Source of the DNA: Ruminiclostridium papyrosolvens DSM 2782
Lineage (GTDB): Bacteria; Bacillota; Clostridia; Acetivibrionales; DSM-1351
Length of the DNA: 64,000 bases
Direction: 5' to 3'
Assembly: GCF_029318685.1 (NCBI RefSeq)
Contig: NZ_CP119677.1
Coordinates: forward strand, 806,001 to 870,000
Shown: positions 1-9,100 of the stretch, one piece after another
Position numbering within the stretch: position 1 is the first letter of the stretch
Layout: each line of letters opens with the position of its first letter
Notes under the pieces: model-generated
What the model saw: only the letters and a program-made list of their open reading frames with translations
Told to the model about the DNA's origin: nothing
Databases searched by the model: none
Position numbers and translations under genes: made by a program

Positions 1-1
1 T

Positions 2-1564
2 GCCGGATATATTACGATTTTTATCATTTCCAGTGGACTTATGTTCATACAAAGGATTAAGGGAAACAAATTCTTTTTCAAATTGCTGTTTGATATCAGG
101 TACCGTATTTGGAATAACTATTTAAAAATGTATGTATACAAATACTCCAACTGCAACATCGGAGACCTTAAAAACCGTGTTGACGATGATACCAATGCAT
201 TTGAGAAGTTTTTGGGACAGCATATTATTGATTATACCTACAACTGGGTATATGCGGTATTAAACGGAGCAGTCCTTTTGTTTCTCAACTGGAAACTGGC
301 CCTGTTCGGATTTATTATGGTACCCTTTCCCTTCCTGATGTCCAATTGGATCGGAAAAAGGGTGCAAAACGCAAATGATAAGCAAAAGGTATTATGGGTT
401 AAGTATGAAAAATGGATCTATTCCTGTATTCAGGGATGGAAGGAAATAAAAACCTTTACGGCGGAGAAAGTGAGCAGCATGAACTTTACCCACCACTGGA
501 AAGAGATTGGGAAAAATTTCTTCGTTGTACAGATGCTTTTTAATATCAGCCGAACCTTTTGGGTTATAAAGGATGTATTTATTACAAAGGTAAGCCTTTA
601 TTTCATAGGCGGTGTCCTCATTATGAATGGTGAAATAACTATCGGCAGCCTTTTGGTATTTATGAAATATTATCAGGGATTATTTGACGGAGTCAGTGAA
701 GTTAACCGTCTGGATATAGATTTATACAATGATATACCTTCTATAGACCGGGTTCTGGAAGTCTTGATTCAGAAGGATGAAATAAAGAGGGGAACTCTCC
801 GGCCGGAGCGATTCATGCCCGGTATAGAGTTCAGAAATGTCACGTTTGCATACGACGGAAACAATAAGGATGTACTGAAAAAGCTTTCCCTTGAAATCAA
901 ACCTGATGAACGGATTGCCATTGTTGGAAGAAGCGGTTCAGGGAAAACTACCCTTGTAAAATTGATTCTTGGGTTGTGCCATGCACGGGAAGGGAATGTC
1001 ATCATAAGCGGGATTGATATTAAAGAGCTTCACCCCTCGTTTCTGCACCATCATGTGGGAGCTGTAATGCAGGACAATTACCTTTTCAATCTTTCAATAC
1101 GTGAAAATCTGCTTATGGCTAAGCCGACTGCAACAGAGGCTGAAATCCGAAAGGCATGCGAATTGGCGTACATAGCTGAGTTTATTGAGAGTTTGTCGGA
1201 GGGCTATGAAACCATTATAGGTGAGAAGGGAATCAGGCTTTCGGGAGGACAGAAGCAAAGATTGTCTATAGCCAGAACTTTTCTTGCTGATCCCAAGATT
1301 ATCATTTTTGATGAGGCTACTTCTGCTCTGGACCACGAATCCGAAAAGGTTATCCATAAGGCCATAGAAAATATCTCCCGTAACAGGACCGTTATCATAA
1401 TAGCCCACAGGCTTTCTTCAATTCTCTCGGCAAACCGGGTTCTTGTACTGGATAATGGCGAGATTGTAGGAGAAGGGCATCATTCGGATTTGTACGGAAA
1501 AAACGGAGTCTATGACATATTATTTAAGCAACAGTATGAAATTCAGAAGCTGACAGCATCGTAA
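2..1564 (+). CDS. ABC exporter, fused membrane and ATPase domains (5' partial)
   Basis: The open frame runs to the left edge of the window without a stop, so the N-terminus is missing; the first Met, at 41, sits inside a hydrophobic stretch and is not a believable start. The first ~240 residues read like the membrane half of a type-I exporter. From about position 800 a full ATPase follows, with Walker A GRSGSGKT, a Q-loop (VMQDN), the signature LSGGQ, Walker B IIIFDE and an H-loop His (IIAHR). It would act in the cell membrane as a homodimer or heterodimer, pumping out a peptide, lipid or drug-like substrate. It is followed after 21 bases by a BtrH-like gene on the same strand, which suggests it exports the product of the NRPS/PKS cluster. 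A missing N-terminal C39 peptidase domain cannot be excluded. Confidence 0.88.
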   Translation, partial: AGYITIFIISSGLMFIQRIKGNKFFFKLLFDIRYRIWNNYLKMYVYKYSNCNIGDLKNRVDDDTNAFEKFLGQHIIDYTYNWVYAVLNGAVLLFLNWKLALFGFIMVPFPFLMSNWIGKRVQNANDKQKVLWVKYEKWIYSCIQGWKEIKTFTAEKVSSMNFTHHWKEIGKNFFVVQMLFNISRTFWVIKDVFITKVSLYFIGGVLIMNGEITIGSLLVFMKYYQGLFDGVSEVNRLDIDLYNDIPSIDRVLEVLIQKDEIKRGTLRPERFMPGIEFRNVTFAYDGNNKDVLKKLSLEIKPDERIAIVGRSGSGKTTLVKLILGLCHAREGNVIISGIDIKELHPSFLHHHVGAVMQDNYLFNLSIRENLLMAKPTATEAEIRKACELAYIAEFIESLSEGYETIIGEKGIRLSGGQKQRLSIARTFLADPKIIIFDEATSALDHESEKVIHKAIENISRNRTVIIIAHRLSSILSANRVLVLDNGEIVGEGHHSDLYGKNGVYDILFKQQYEIQKLTAS

Positions 1565-1585
1565 CAGATTGGGAGGATTTTTATT

Positions 1586-2548
1586 ATGAGATTAGAAATA
1601 GAGCCGGTTCATGGTGCTTACCGCAATTGTCTGGAAGACATCTTGGCTACAACCGCAACATACTTCCAAAATGACTTTGAGCTGATGTTTGCAGAATCCT
1701 GGGGGTTTACTTTTTATCCAGCAATGAGGAATTTAAATACAATACTGGGAAAACGTCTGGATGCAGGGAAAAACGACTATTTTGGCAATTTGGAGAGATT
1801 TCATGGGATTAGGACGCAATGGCACTTTAAAAAGACAATTGATGAGTACGAGATGATGATAAAGGAAGAACTTTTGGCGGGGAATCCCGTTGCAGTTTTC
1901 ATGGATGCTTACTGGCTGCCATGGACGAAAACCTACAAAGTTTATCATGCTCCCCATTACTGCCTTATTATAGGAAAAGATGACAATTCTGATTTTCTGT
2001 GCTTGGACCCCTATGTTACCAGAGATATCTGCACCCTTCAGGGAAAATGCCTTTTATATGGAAATGCAAAATGCATTACGTTTTCTGTGAATATGCCTTC
2101 AACTTCCATATACTGGAAAAGAATTATCCTAAACTCCTCAAAAAAGATGCTTGAAACCTGTACATACGGTAAGAATGCATTCGAATGTATGCGTGAATTT
2201 TCAATTGAACTGGGAAAATTGAAGGATTTGAATTCAGAAATCAATGGCTGCCCAATACCATTATTGGTGCCTGTTTTCTTGCAGTTAAAGGAGATTGGCG
2301 CAGGGCGCAGGCATTTTGCAGAAGTGCTGGAATACCTTTTCGCAAAGGGTGCTGCCACGGATGTACTTTCTTACGCAGAAGTCTTTAGAAAGCTGAGTAC
2401 CAAGTGGAATAAGGTAAGAAAAAATGTGATGACAGAATGTAACCGTAACACGAAAATAAGTATTCTTGAAGCCTCAGCAAAGGAAATTTGCACTATTGCA
2501 AAGGAAGAGGAACGGGTTGCACTGGAACTGCTGCAATTGTGTTCGTGA
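1586..2548 (+). CDS. BtrH-like acyltransferase/papain-fold protein, copy 1
   Basis: A 320-residue protein resembling the butirosin protein BtrH (BtrH_N followed by a DUF4872-like helical part). BtrH moves an acyl group from an acyl carrier protein to an amine. I see a papain/C39-like pattern: Cys15 in an N-C-L-E-D motif near the N-terminus, Asp107 in MDAYW, His124 in HAPHY and Asp141 in LDPY, in the order expected for a Cys-His-Asp triad. There is no signal peptide or membrane segment, so it should be cytosolic. GGGAGG lies 9 bases before the ATG. It is the first of three tandem relatives between the exporter and the NRPS genes. The likely role is acyl transfer or product release from a carrier protein; this is inference, and amidase activity is possible. 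Confidence 0.72.
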   Translation: MRLEIEPVHGAYRNCLEDILATTATYFQNDFELMFAESWGFTFYPAMRNLNTILGKRLDAGKNDYFGNLERFHGIRTQWHFKKTIDEYEMMIKEELLAGNPVAVFMDAYWLPWTKTYKVYHAPHYCLIIGKDDNSDFLCLDPYVTRDICTLQGKCLLYGNAKCITFSVNMPSTSIYWKRIILNSSKKMLETCTYGKNAFECMREFSIELGKLKDLNSEINGCPIPLLVPVFLQLKEIGAGRRHFAEVLEYLFAKGAATDVLSYAEVFRKLSTKWNKVRKNVMTECNRNTKISILEASAKEICTIAKEEERVALELLQLCS

Positions 2549-2574
2549 ATATAGATGGGAGGATGTAATCTGAT

Positions 2575-3549
2575 ATGCTGCTGGATATAAAACCACTACA
2601 CGGGAGCGGATATAACTGCCTTGAGGACTTATTCGCTTCAACAGCCGTCTGGCTTGGCAGAGAATATATGCTTATGTTTGAAAGGTGCTGGGACTTTGAG
2701 TACTATCCGCCGGGAGACAGTACAGAGCTTTTGGGTGAGAGGATTTTCGAGGGGGCCGACCATTACTGGACAAGTATTGAGAAATACCATGGAATAAAGG
2801 GTGTCTGGTATGAAAATACGGAAAATCCATGGGAATTAATTACTCAGGAGATTCATGAGGGACGTCCCATGGTTATTAATATTGATGCTTTCTGGATTCC
2901 TCCGGCACATACATTTCAAGTTCAGCATCAAAACCATTTTATTCTTGCAACGGGATATGATGATGCAAAAAAGGAAGTGTTCTATATTGACCCATACCTG
3001 TCAAACAATCTGAATACTATTTCACCGGATATCCTGTCACAAAGCGGTGCCAACTATGTAGGACTGGTATTTAAAGCAGAAAACCGTGAGAATTTAAACT
3101 GGCAGGAAGTAATCATGGAGTCTTTGCTTTGGACAAGCAGGAAGAAGGAGGATGGGAGTGACTGCTTTAACTCCATCCGACTGTTTGCAGACGAGGTAGA
3201 AGGTAGCCTTAATATAGAGAATGAAATTAAGGGATATAAATTTGAATCAATTATTCCGATGTTTTTCAACCTGTTCGGTATTGGCTCAAACCGTTTTAAA
3301 TATGGACGTTTTATTCATTACATTGCTGAAAACTTTGAATTAAAGGATTTGACTCCAGTAAGAAAAAGGTTTGAGAAGCTGGCATGGGATTGGTATGAAA
3401 TCCGAAGCATATTGATGAAGGCCGGAAGGGGCACAAGCAATGATATTGGTTCCGTGAAAAGGAAAGTGACACTCATTTTGCGAGGAATTGCAGATGAAGA
3501 AGAAAAACTTTACGAAGAAATTTTAAAAATATGCGGATATAACGGTTAG
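2575..3549 (+). CDS. BtrH-like acyltransferase/papain-fold protein, copy 2
   Basis: A 324-residue paralogue of the preceding gene. The N-terminus is nearly the same (L-D-I-K-P-L-H-G, then Y-N-C-L-E-D) and the putative triad is intact: Cys15, His121 in QNHF and Asp139 in YIDPY, with the conserved Asp104 in IDAFW. The C-terminal ~150 residues are helical and charged, as in DUF4872-type tails. GGGAGG lies 12 bases before the ATG, a slightly long spacing, with no better start nearby. It is probably a cytosolic enzyme that accepts an acyl group from a carrier protein. Two intact copies next to each other suggest either two acyl-transfer steps or a heteromeric enzyme. The family call rests on remembered motifs, not on a search. 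Confidence 0.72.
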   Translation: MLLDIKPLHGSGYNCLEDLFASTAVWLGREYMLMFERCWDFEYYPPGDSTELLGERIFEGADHYWTSIEKYHGIKGVWYENTENPWELITQEIHEGRPMVINIDAFWIPPAHTFQVQHQNHFILATGYDDAKKEVFYIDPYLSNNLNTISPDILSQSGANYVGLVFKAENRENLNWQEVIMESLLWTSRKKEDGSDCFNSIRLFADEVEGSLNIENEIKGYKFESIIPMFFNLFGIGSNRFKYGRFIHYIAENFELKDLTPVRKRFEKLAWDWYEIRSILMKAGRGTSNDIGSVKRKVTLILRGIADEEEKLYEEILKICGYNG

Positions 3550-3586
3550 AACCATTATGCAAAAAAATGAAGGAGCAGGAAGAAAT

Positions 3587-4588
3587 ATGGATAGCAAGGT
3601 GATAGAAAATATAGAACCATTTAATGACATATATTTCAAGAGCTGCTTTTATAACTCACTTTTCCCTTTAGTGAATTATTTCAGAAGTGATCTCAACAGC
3701 ATATTATTCAATGACATTATTGTTTATGATTCAGAGCCGGAGAAAATTGAATCCGGCATAGGAGTAAAATATATCCCTGTATTGAGGGACGAACAGCTGA
3801 TTGACCATCTGGAATTGGAAGTTGAGATGAAAGAAAGCTGCCCTGATATTATTGACAGGATACAAAAGGATATAAGTCAAAATCGGCCCGTAATCCTATG
3901 GGTAGACAGTTTTTACGAGCCGCTGAGAACCGATACCTACATGAAGCATCATACCCCCCATACACTTCTGATTTACGGATATGACAAGAAGGAAGAACTG
4001 TTTCACATAATCGAGCATAAATCCAGGGAAAACCTGTCCTATAAAAAGAGGCAGATAGCTTATGGTGATGTATCTCTTGCTGTAAAAGGGTATCAGGAAA
4101 ATTTCATGACCCCGGACAGATTCTCATATTACTCATTTATAGCACTGAGGACGAATTCTGACAGCGAAAAAAACCCTTATGCCAAGACAGAAAAACTACA
4201 AAGTCAATTGTTAGAGGAGTTTTCAGCAAGGAAAGAGAGTATTTTTGAAGGATTAAGGCATATGGAAAAATTTCTTCAGCATTACAGAAGGACAGTTCTT
4301 AATGAACAGCTTTTGAAAAGCAATGTTAAAAGTCTGGTTGAAGGTCTAAATACTGTCATAAATTTCAAGAGAGTTGAATGCTACAGATTCAAAAGGGTGT
4401 TTTCCGTCAATCATCATCTGTCGAGAGTGGCTTGTGAGATTGAGGAGTTGTGGGAGCTTCTGAGAGTGGATGTGGCAAAGTACTTGTTTTTCTATATGTA
4501 TGATTGGGATGTTTTTTACAGGGGTGTTGAAAGGTCCGAAAAAATTTTGCAGCTGGAATATCGGTTTTATGAAGAACTTGTTAAATAA
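3587..4588 (+). CDS. BtrH-like protein, divergent copy 3
   Basis: A 333-residue, more divergent member of the tandem trio. The ATG at 3587 is preferred over one at 3557, because AAGGAG/AGGA motifs lie 6-11 bases before 3587 and none precedes 3557. From this start the Cys is residue 20 (K-S-C-F-Y-N), the Asp in VDSFY is 107, the His in HTPHT is 125, and the position that is Asp in the other two copies (DPY) is Glu143 (I-I-E-H-K). The usual NCLED motif is also altered. It could keep activity with Glu as the third triad residue, act on a different substrate, or serve as a non-catalytic partner. The C-terminal half is charged and helical with no membrane segment. Confidence 0.62.
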   Translation: MDSKVIENIEPFNDIYFKSCFYNSLFPLVNYFRSDLNSILFNDIIVYDSEPEKIESGIGVKYIPVLRDEQLIDHLELEVEMKESCPDIIDRIQKDISQNRPVILWVDSFYEPLRTDTYMKHHTPHTLLIYGYDKKEELFHIIEHKSRENLSYKKRQIAYGDVSLAVKGYQENFMTPDRFSYYSFIALRTNSDSEKNPYAKTEKLQSQLLEEFSARKESIFEGLRHMEKFLQHYRRTVLNEQLLKSNVKSLVEGLNTVINFKRVECYRFKRVFSVNHHLSRVACEIEELWELLRVDVAKYLFFYMYDWDVFYRGVERSEKILQLEYRFYEELVK

Positions 4589-4620
4589 AACGGTATACCA
4601 CTAGGAAGATGAGGGATAAA

Positions 4621-4752
4621 GTGAAGGCAGGAAAAAGGCTTCGGCGCAGATTTTACAGATTTACCATCAAAACTCCATATATTACATTGTTGATTATAAC
4701 AGCAATTATCCTGTTACTTTTAACGGCAATGAATTTTATGAAGCATCATTAA
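4621..4752 (+). CDS. Small cationic single-pass membrane peptide
   Basis: A 43-codon frame between the third BtrH-like gene and the serine hydrolase. The N-terminus is strongly basic (KAGKRLRRRFYRF) and is followed by one hydrophobic helix of about 18 residues (ITLLIITAIILLLLTAMN), ending in a short polar tail. A GTG at 4621 has GAGGG 5 bases upstream. An in-frame ATG at 4609 would add four residues, but its AGGAAG abuts the start codon. Without this gene the gap to the hydrolase would be 188 bases, large for this tightly packed cluster. The function is unknown; a membrane anchor or partner for a neighbouring protein is possible. A chance frame cannot be ruled out. Confidence 0.5.
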   Translation: MKAGKRLRRRFYRFTIKTPYITLLIITAIILLLLTAMNFMKHH

Positions 4753-4776
4753 GCTTATGGTGAAAGGAATGAAGAT

Positions 4777-6123
4777 ATGGAAGAATTTTGCCCTAGTGAT
4801 ATGAAAAAATCCTTGGATAATTATTTAAAGAAATTTTCCCAATACGGGCATTTTAGCGGCTCTGTCCTAGTTTCCATAAAGGACTGCATTGTGTTGTGTA
4901 AAGGATATGGAATGGCTGATTATGAGCATGATGTTCATAATACTCCATCAACAGTGTTTCGTATTGCTTCCGTTACCAAGCAGTTTACTTCGGCGGCGGT
5001 ACTTTGCTTGCAGGAGCAGGGGGCTTTGTCCGTCAGTGATCCCTTGAAAAAGTATATTCCTGATTTTCCAAATGGAGACAGGATTACTCTGCATCATTTG
5101 CTCACGAATACTTCGGGGATACCGGATATTGTAGATGTTCCAAGTATAATGAAATCCATACGTACAGGAATACCTGCGGAAATGCTGGTGGATAAACTAG
5201 GCAGGCAGCTCTTGGAGTTTGAGCCGGGAGATAGGTTTCGTTATAGCAATTCCGGTTATATTATACTTGGCCTTATCATAGAAAAAGTTTCAGGTCTTTC
5301 CTACGAAAATTATCTAAACAAAAATTTATTCCCAAAAGCGGGTATGACAAATACAGGCTTCGATCATGCGGAACGTGTCCTAAAGCACCGGGCATCCGGC
5401 TACAGTCTTTCCGAGGACGGCGTGAGCAACGCTGATTTTTTTGATATGTCACTGTTTTTTGCCTGTGGCTGTCTGTACTCAACTGTTGAGGATTTATATA
5501 AGTGGAATAAGGCACTTGATGAAGAAACTGTGATATCTAAAAAATCAGTTGAGGATATGCTGACTCCTTACGTAAGTGACGAGGCACTTCATTATGGCTA
5601 CGGCTGGTACCTGACTGAGAATTCTGCCTTCCACAATGGAATAACCTACGGGTTCAAGTCAAAGGTATGGCGTTCTTTCAACGGAAGGGCCGTGATTGTT
5701 GTATTGGCAAATAACGATTTCGTGGCGATAGATACACTTGTAAACGGGTTGGTGGCAATATTGTCTGGAGAAGAATATACAAGTCCTAAGGCGCCCGGTA
5801 TACAGATGATACTTAAAAAAAATCATGGCATTCTTGTGGGTACATATAAAAACAGAGATTTCACACACGAGGTTTTTTCAATCTCAAATGAAAAAGGAAG
5901 GCTGATTATCAGCTATTATAACTATCTCAAAAGAGTCAGGGCAGAGGTTTTCCCGGAAAAAATACTGCCGGATGAGGAGCATTATTTTGCCATGGATTTG
6001 GATTTGAAGATTTGTTTCTTTAAAGATAAATGGGGAGAACCTTATAGGGCAGTTTTCAAGGTAGACTGCGATGAGTTTGAAGCTTGGAAAGATAAAGGAC
6101 AGGAAGGTGGGGAACATGACTAA
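4777..6123 (+). CDS. Beta-lactamase-fold serine hydrolase (S12, class C/PBP4*-like)
   Basis: A 448-residue protein with the three S12 motifs: S65-V-T-K68 (nucleophile and Lys), Y156-S-N158 and H286-N-G288 in the place of KTG. After the ~330-residue catalytic domain there is a ~110-residue beta-rich C-terminal extension, as in many PBP4*-like esterases and D-aminopeptidases. AAAGGA lies 8 bases before the start. I see no signal peptide and no transmembrane helix, so it should stay in the cytosol, unlike ClbP of the colibactin pathway, which is exported and membrane-bound. The stop codon overlaps the start of NRPS1 by 8 bases, so the two are translationally coupled. Candidate roles are cleavage of an N-acyl-D-aminoacyl leader, self-resistance or ester hydrolysis. 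The family is sure, the substrate is not. Confidence 0.85.
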   Translation: MEEFCPSDMKKSLDNYLKKFSQYGHFSGSVLVSIKDCIVLCKGYGMADYEHDVHNTPSTVFRIASVTKQFTSAAVLCLQEQGALSVSDPLKKYIPDFPNGDRITLHHLLTNTSGIPDIVDVPSIMKSIRTGIPAEMLVDKLGRQLLEFEPGDRFRYSNSGYIILGLIIEKVSGLSYENYLNKNLFPKAGMTNTGFDHAERVLKHRASGYSLSEDGVSNADFFDMSLFFACGCLYSTVEDLYKWNKALDEETVISKKSVEDMLTPYVSDEALHYGYGWYLTENSAFHNGITYGFKSKVWRSFNGRAVIVVLANNDFVAIDTLVNGLVAILSGEEYTSPKAPGIQMILKKNHGILVGTYKNRDFTHEVFSISNEKGRLIISYYNYLKRVRAEVFPEKILPDEEHYFAMDLDLKICFFKDKWGEPYRAVFKVDCDEFEAWKDKGQEGGEHD

Positions 6124-9100
6124 AATCAGTGAACATTATCCGCTTACGCACCCTCAAAAGGGTATATGGCTTACAGAGAGCTTTTATAAGGGAACAGGAG
6201 TCTGCAATATCGCACAGTCAGTAAAGCTGGGGAAGGAGCTTGAACTTGAATTCCTTCAAAGCGCTATAAATAAGGTAATTGAGCAGAACGATGGAATACG
6301 TTTGAGAATGGTTGAGACAAAGGGGGAAATCATGCAGATGGTTTCTCCATACCGGGAGTATCAGTTGGAAACAGTGGATTTCAGCAGTGATGAAAATGAG
6401 AACGATGTAAGGGCGTGGGTGGAGAACCATACTAAAAGTGCATTTTGCCTTCTGGATTCAGATTTGTTTTACTTTGCTGTTCTCAAGCTCCTAGACGGCG
6501 AAAACGTTTTGTACCTGAAAGTACACCATCTGATTACCGATGCATGGGGAATGTCACTTTTTGTAAATCAGGTTATTGAGTATTATTCAATTTTAAAGGA
6601 AGGCGGAGAATTGCCTGAATTAATGAAACCTTCCTATGCAGAATATATTGCTTCTGAAGCCGAATACCTCAAATCCAAAAGATACGGGAATGATAAGGAA
6701 TTTTGGAATAAAGAATTTGAGACCGCTCCGCCTCAGACGGGGATAAGCAGGGAAACCGGGGACTACAGGAATATTGAGGCTGCAAGAAAAACATATCTTA
6801 TCGCTCCTGAATTAACGGCTTCAATTCAGTCCTTTTGCAAAGCCAACAACATCTCGGCATATGTATTCTTTTTAACCGCTCTTTATGTATACCGATTAAG
6901 AATATCCTCCTTGAAAGACATAGTGATTGGAACGGTTTTCCATAACAGAACCAATGCTGCTGACAAGAATACTGCCGGGATGTTTGTCAATACAATCCCA
7001 TTCAGAATTAATATTTCGGGAGACAGTACCTGGCTGGATGCGCTGAAGTCGGCATCTAAGAAAATTGCAGCTGTTTTGAGGCATCAAAGGTATCCCTATG
7101 ACCTTTTACTGCAGGATTTGCGCCAAAAGTACAAGATGGAAGAAACACTCTTTGATGTTATTCTTTCGTATCAGAACAGTGTATTTAACGCTTCACAGGA
7201 ATGGCATTTCAACGGGTATGAGACAAATACTATTGCCATGCACATCAGTGACAGGGAAAACGCAGGACAGATACTTCTGGAAATTGATTACCAGACTGCT
7301 GTTTATAGCGGGGAGGAAATACTTAAGTTTATAAATCATTTGATGAATTTGATAGGGAACGGAATAGAAAAGCCGGATAAAGCAATTTCTGAAATAGAGC
7401 TGTTATCTGAGAGTGAAAAATCTGAACTGTTATACGGTTTTAATATAGGCTTATCTGGACACTGTGAGGATAAAACCATCCATCAGCTTTTTGAATCCTG
7501 TGTTGAAAGGACAAAAAATCTTACGGCACTTGTTTATAAGTATAAAAACCTTACCTATGGTGAAGTGAATGAGAGAGCAAACCGTCTTGCACGGACACTG
7601 CGGGGGCTGGGTGTCAAACCCGACAGCCTTGTGGGAATTGTGGCAGACAGGTCTTTTGAGATGGTAATAGGCATACTGGGAATTCTGAAGGCCGGGGGTG
7701 CCTATGTGCCTATCAGCCCGGATTATCCCATGGAAAGAATCGACTTTATTTTAAAGGATAGCGGAATAACTCTTATATTGACACAGAGCTGCTATATGAA
7801 CTTTATAGAGGAAGCGGCGGGCAGCAGGAATACTCATAAACTTAAAATTATAAATCTGGAAGATGAGAAGTCTTATGCGGAGGATTCATCTAACATAGAA
7901 TCCGTAAATAGCCCCGACAATCTGGCCTATGTTATATATACCTCCGGTTCAACCGGAGTGCCCAAGGGTGTCATGGTTAAACACCGGAGTGTTATCAATA
8001 TTTTAAATGCACTTCAGCAGGAGTATCCTCTTACGGAGTATGACTCATTTCTTTTTAAAACTACCTATACTTTTGATGTGTCAGTTGCAGAACTGTTCGG
8101 ATGGTTCTTTTGCGGAGGCAAACTGGTGATTCTTGAAAAGGATGGGGAAAAAGACCCCAAAAGTATTGCAGAAGCAGTTTCAAAAAACAGTATCACCCAT
8201 ATAAACTTTGTACCTTCTATGCTCAATGGATTCCTTAATGCACTAGATGATAGGGATATATCCAAATTAGGCAGCTTGAAATATGTTTTTGCCGCAGGAG
8301 AGGCACTTCCTCCCGCAACAGTGAAAAAGTTCCACAGCAAGTTAAAGGGCTGCCGTCTTGAAAACCTGTACGGGCCTACGGAAGCTACCGTGTATGCCAC
8401 AAGATTTGAGACAGATGAGGTGCTGAGTGAAAAAAGCGTTCCCATAGGAAAGCCCTTTCAAAATATCAAGGCATATATTCTGAATAGGGAACATTGCCTG
8501 CTTCCGGCAGGTATTGCCGGAGAACTCTGCCTTGGAGGGGCAGGACTGGCAAGAGGATATTTAAACCGTGAAGAGCTGACCAATGAAAAATTTATAGATA
8601 ATCCATATATGAAGGGTGAAAAAATATATCTCACAGGTGATTTGGCAAAATGGAATAAAGATGGAAGTATGGAATTTCTGGGAAGAATCGACCATCAGGT
8701 GAAAATCCGGGGCTACAGAATCGAGCTTGGAGAGATTGAGTCAGTGCTCCTTCAGCATGAATTTGTCAGGGAGGCAGCGGTAATTGCAAGAGAGGATGGG
8801 GGAAGTCTGTATCTCTGTGCGTACATCGTTTCGGCAGATAGCACAACCGCCGAGGAATTAAGGGAGTTTTTACAGCAGAAACTTCCTGAATACATGCTTC
8901 CATCCTTTTATGTTTTTATTGAGAAAATACCTCTTTTATGGAGCGGGAAAATAGATAAAAAGGTACTTCCGGCACCTCTGGATTTACTGGAAAAACGTAC
9001 CGAGTACAAAGAGCCTGAAAACGGGACGGAGCAAGTGCTTGTCCAAGCATGGACGGAAGCGCTTGGCTTAGGTCGGGTAGGGGTAGAGGATAATTTCTTC

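Noticed and set aside
4777-6123. True class C beta-lactamase giving antibiotic resistance
   Set aside because: The SxxK and YxN motifs fit, but the third motif is HNG instead of KTG and there is no signal peptide. The overlap with NRPS1 points to a pathway role instead.
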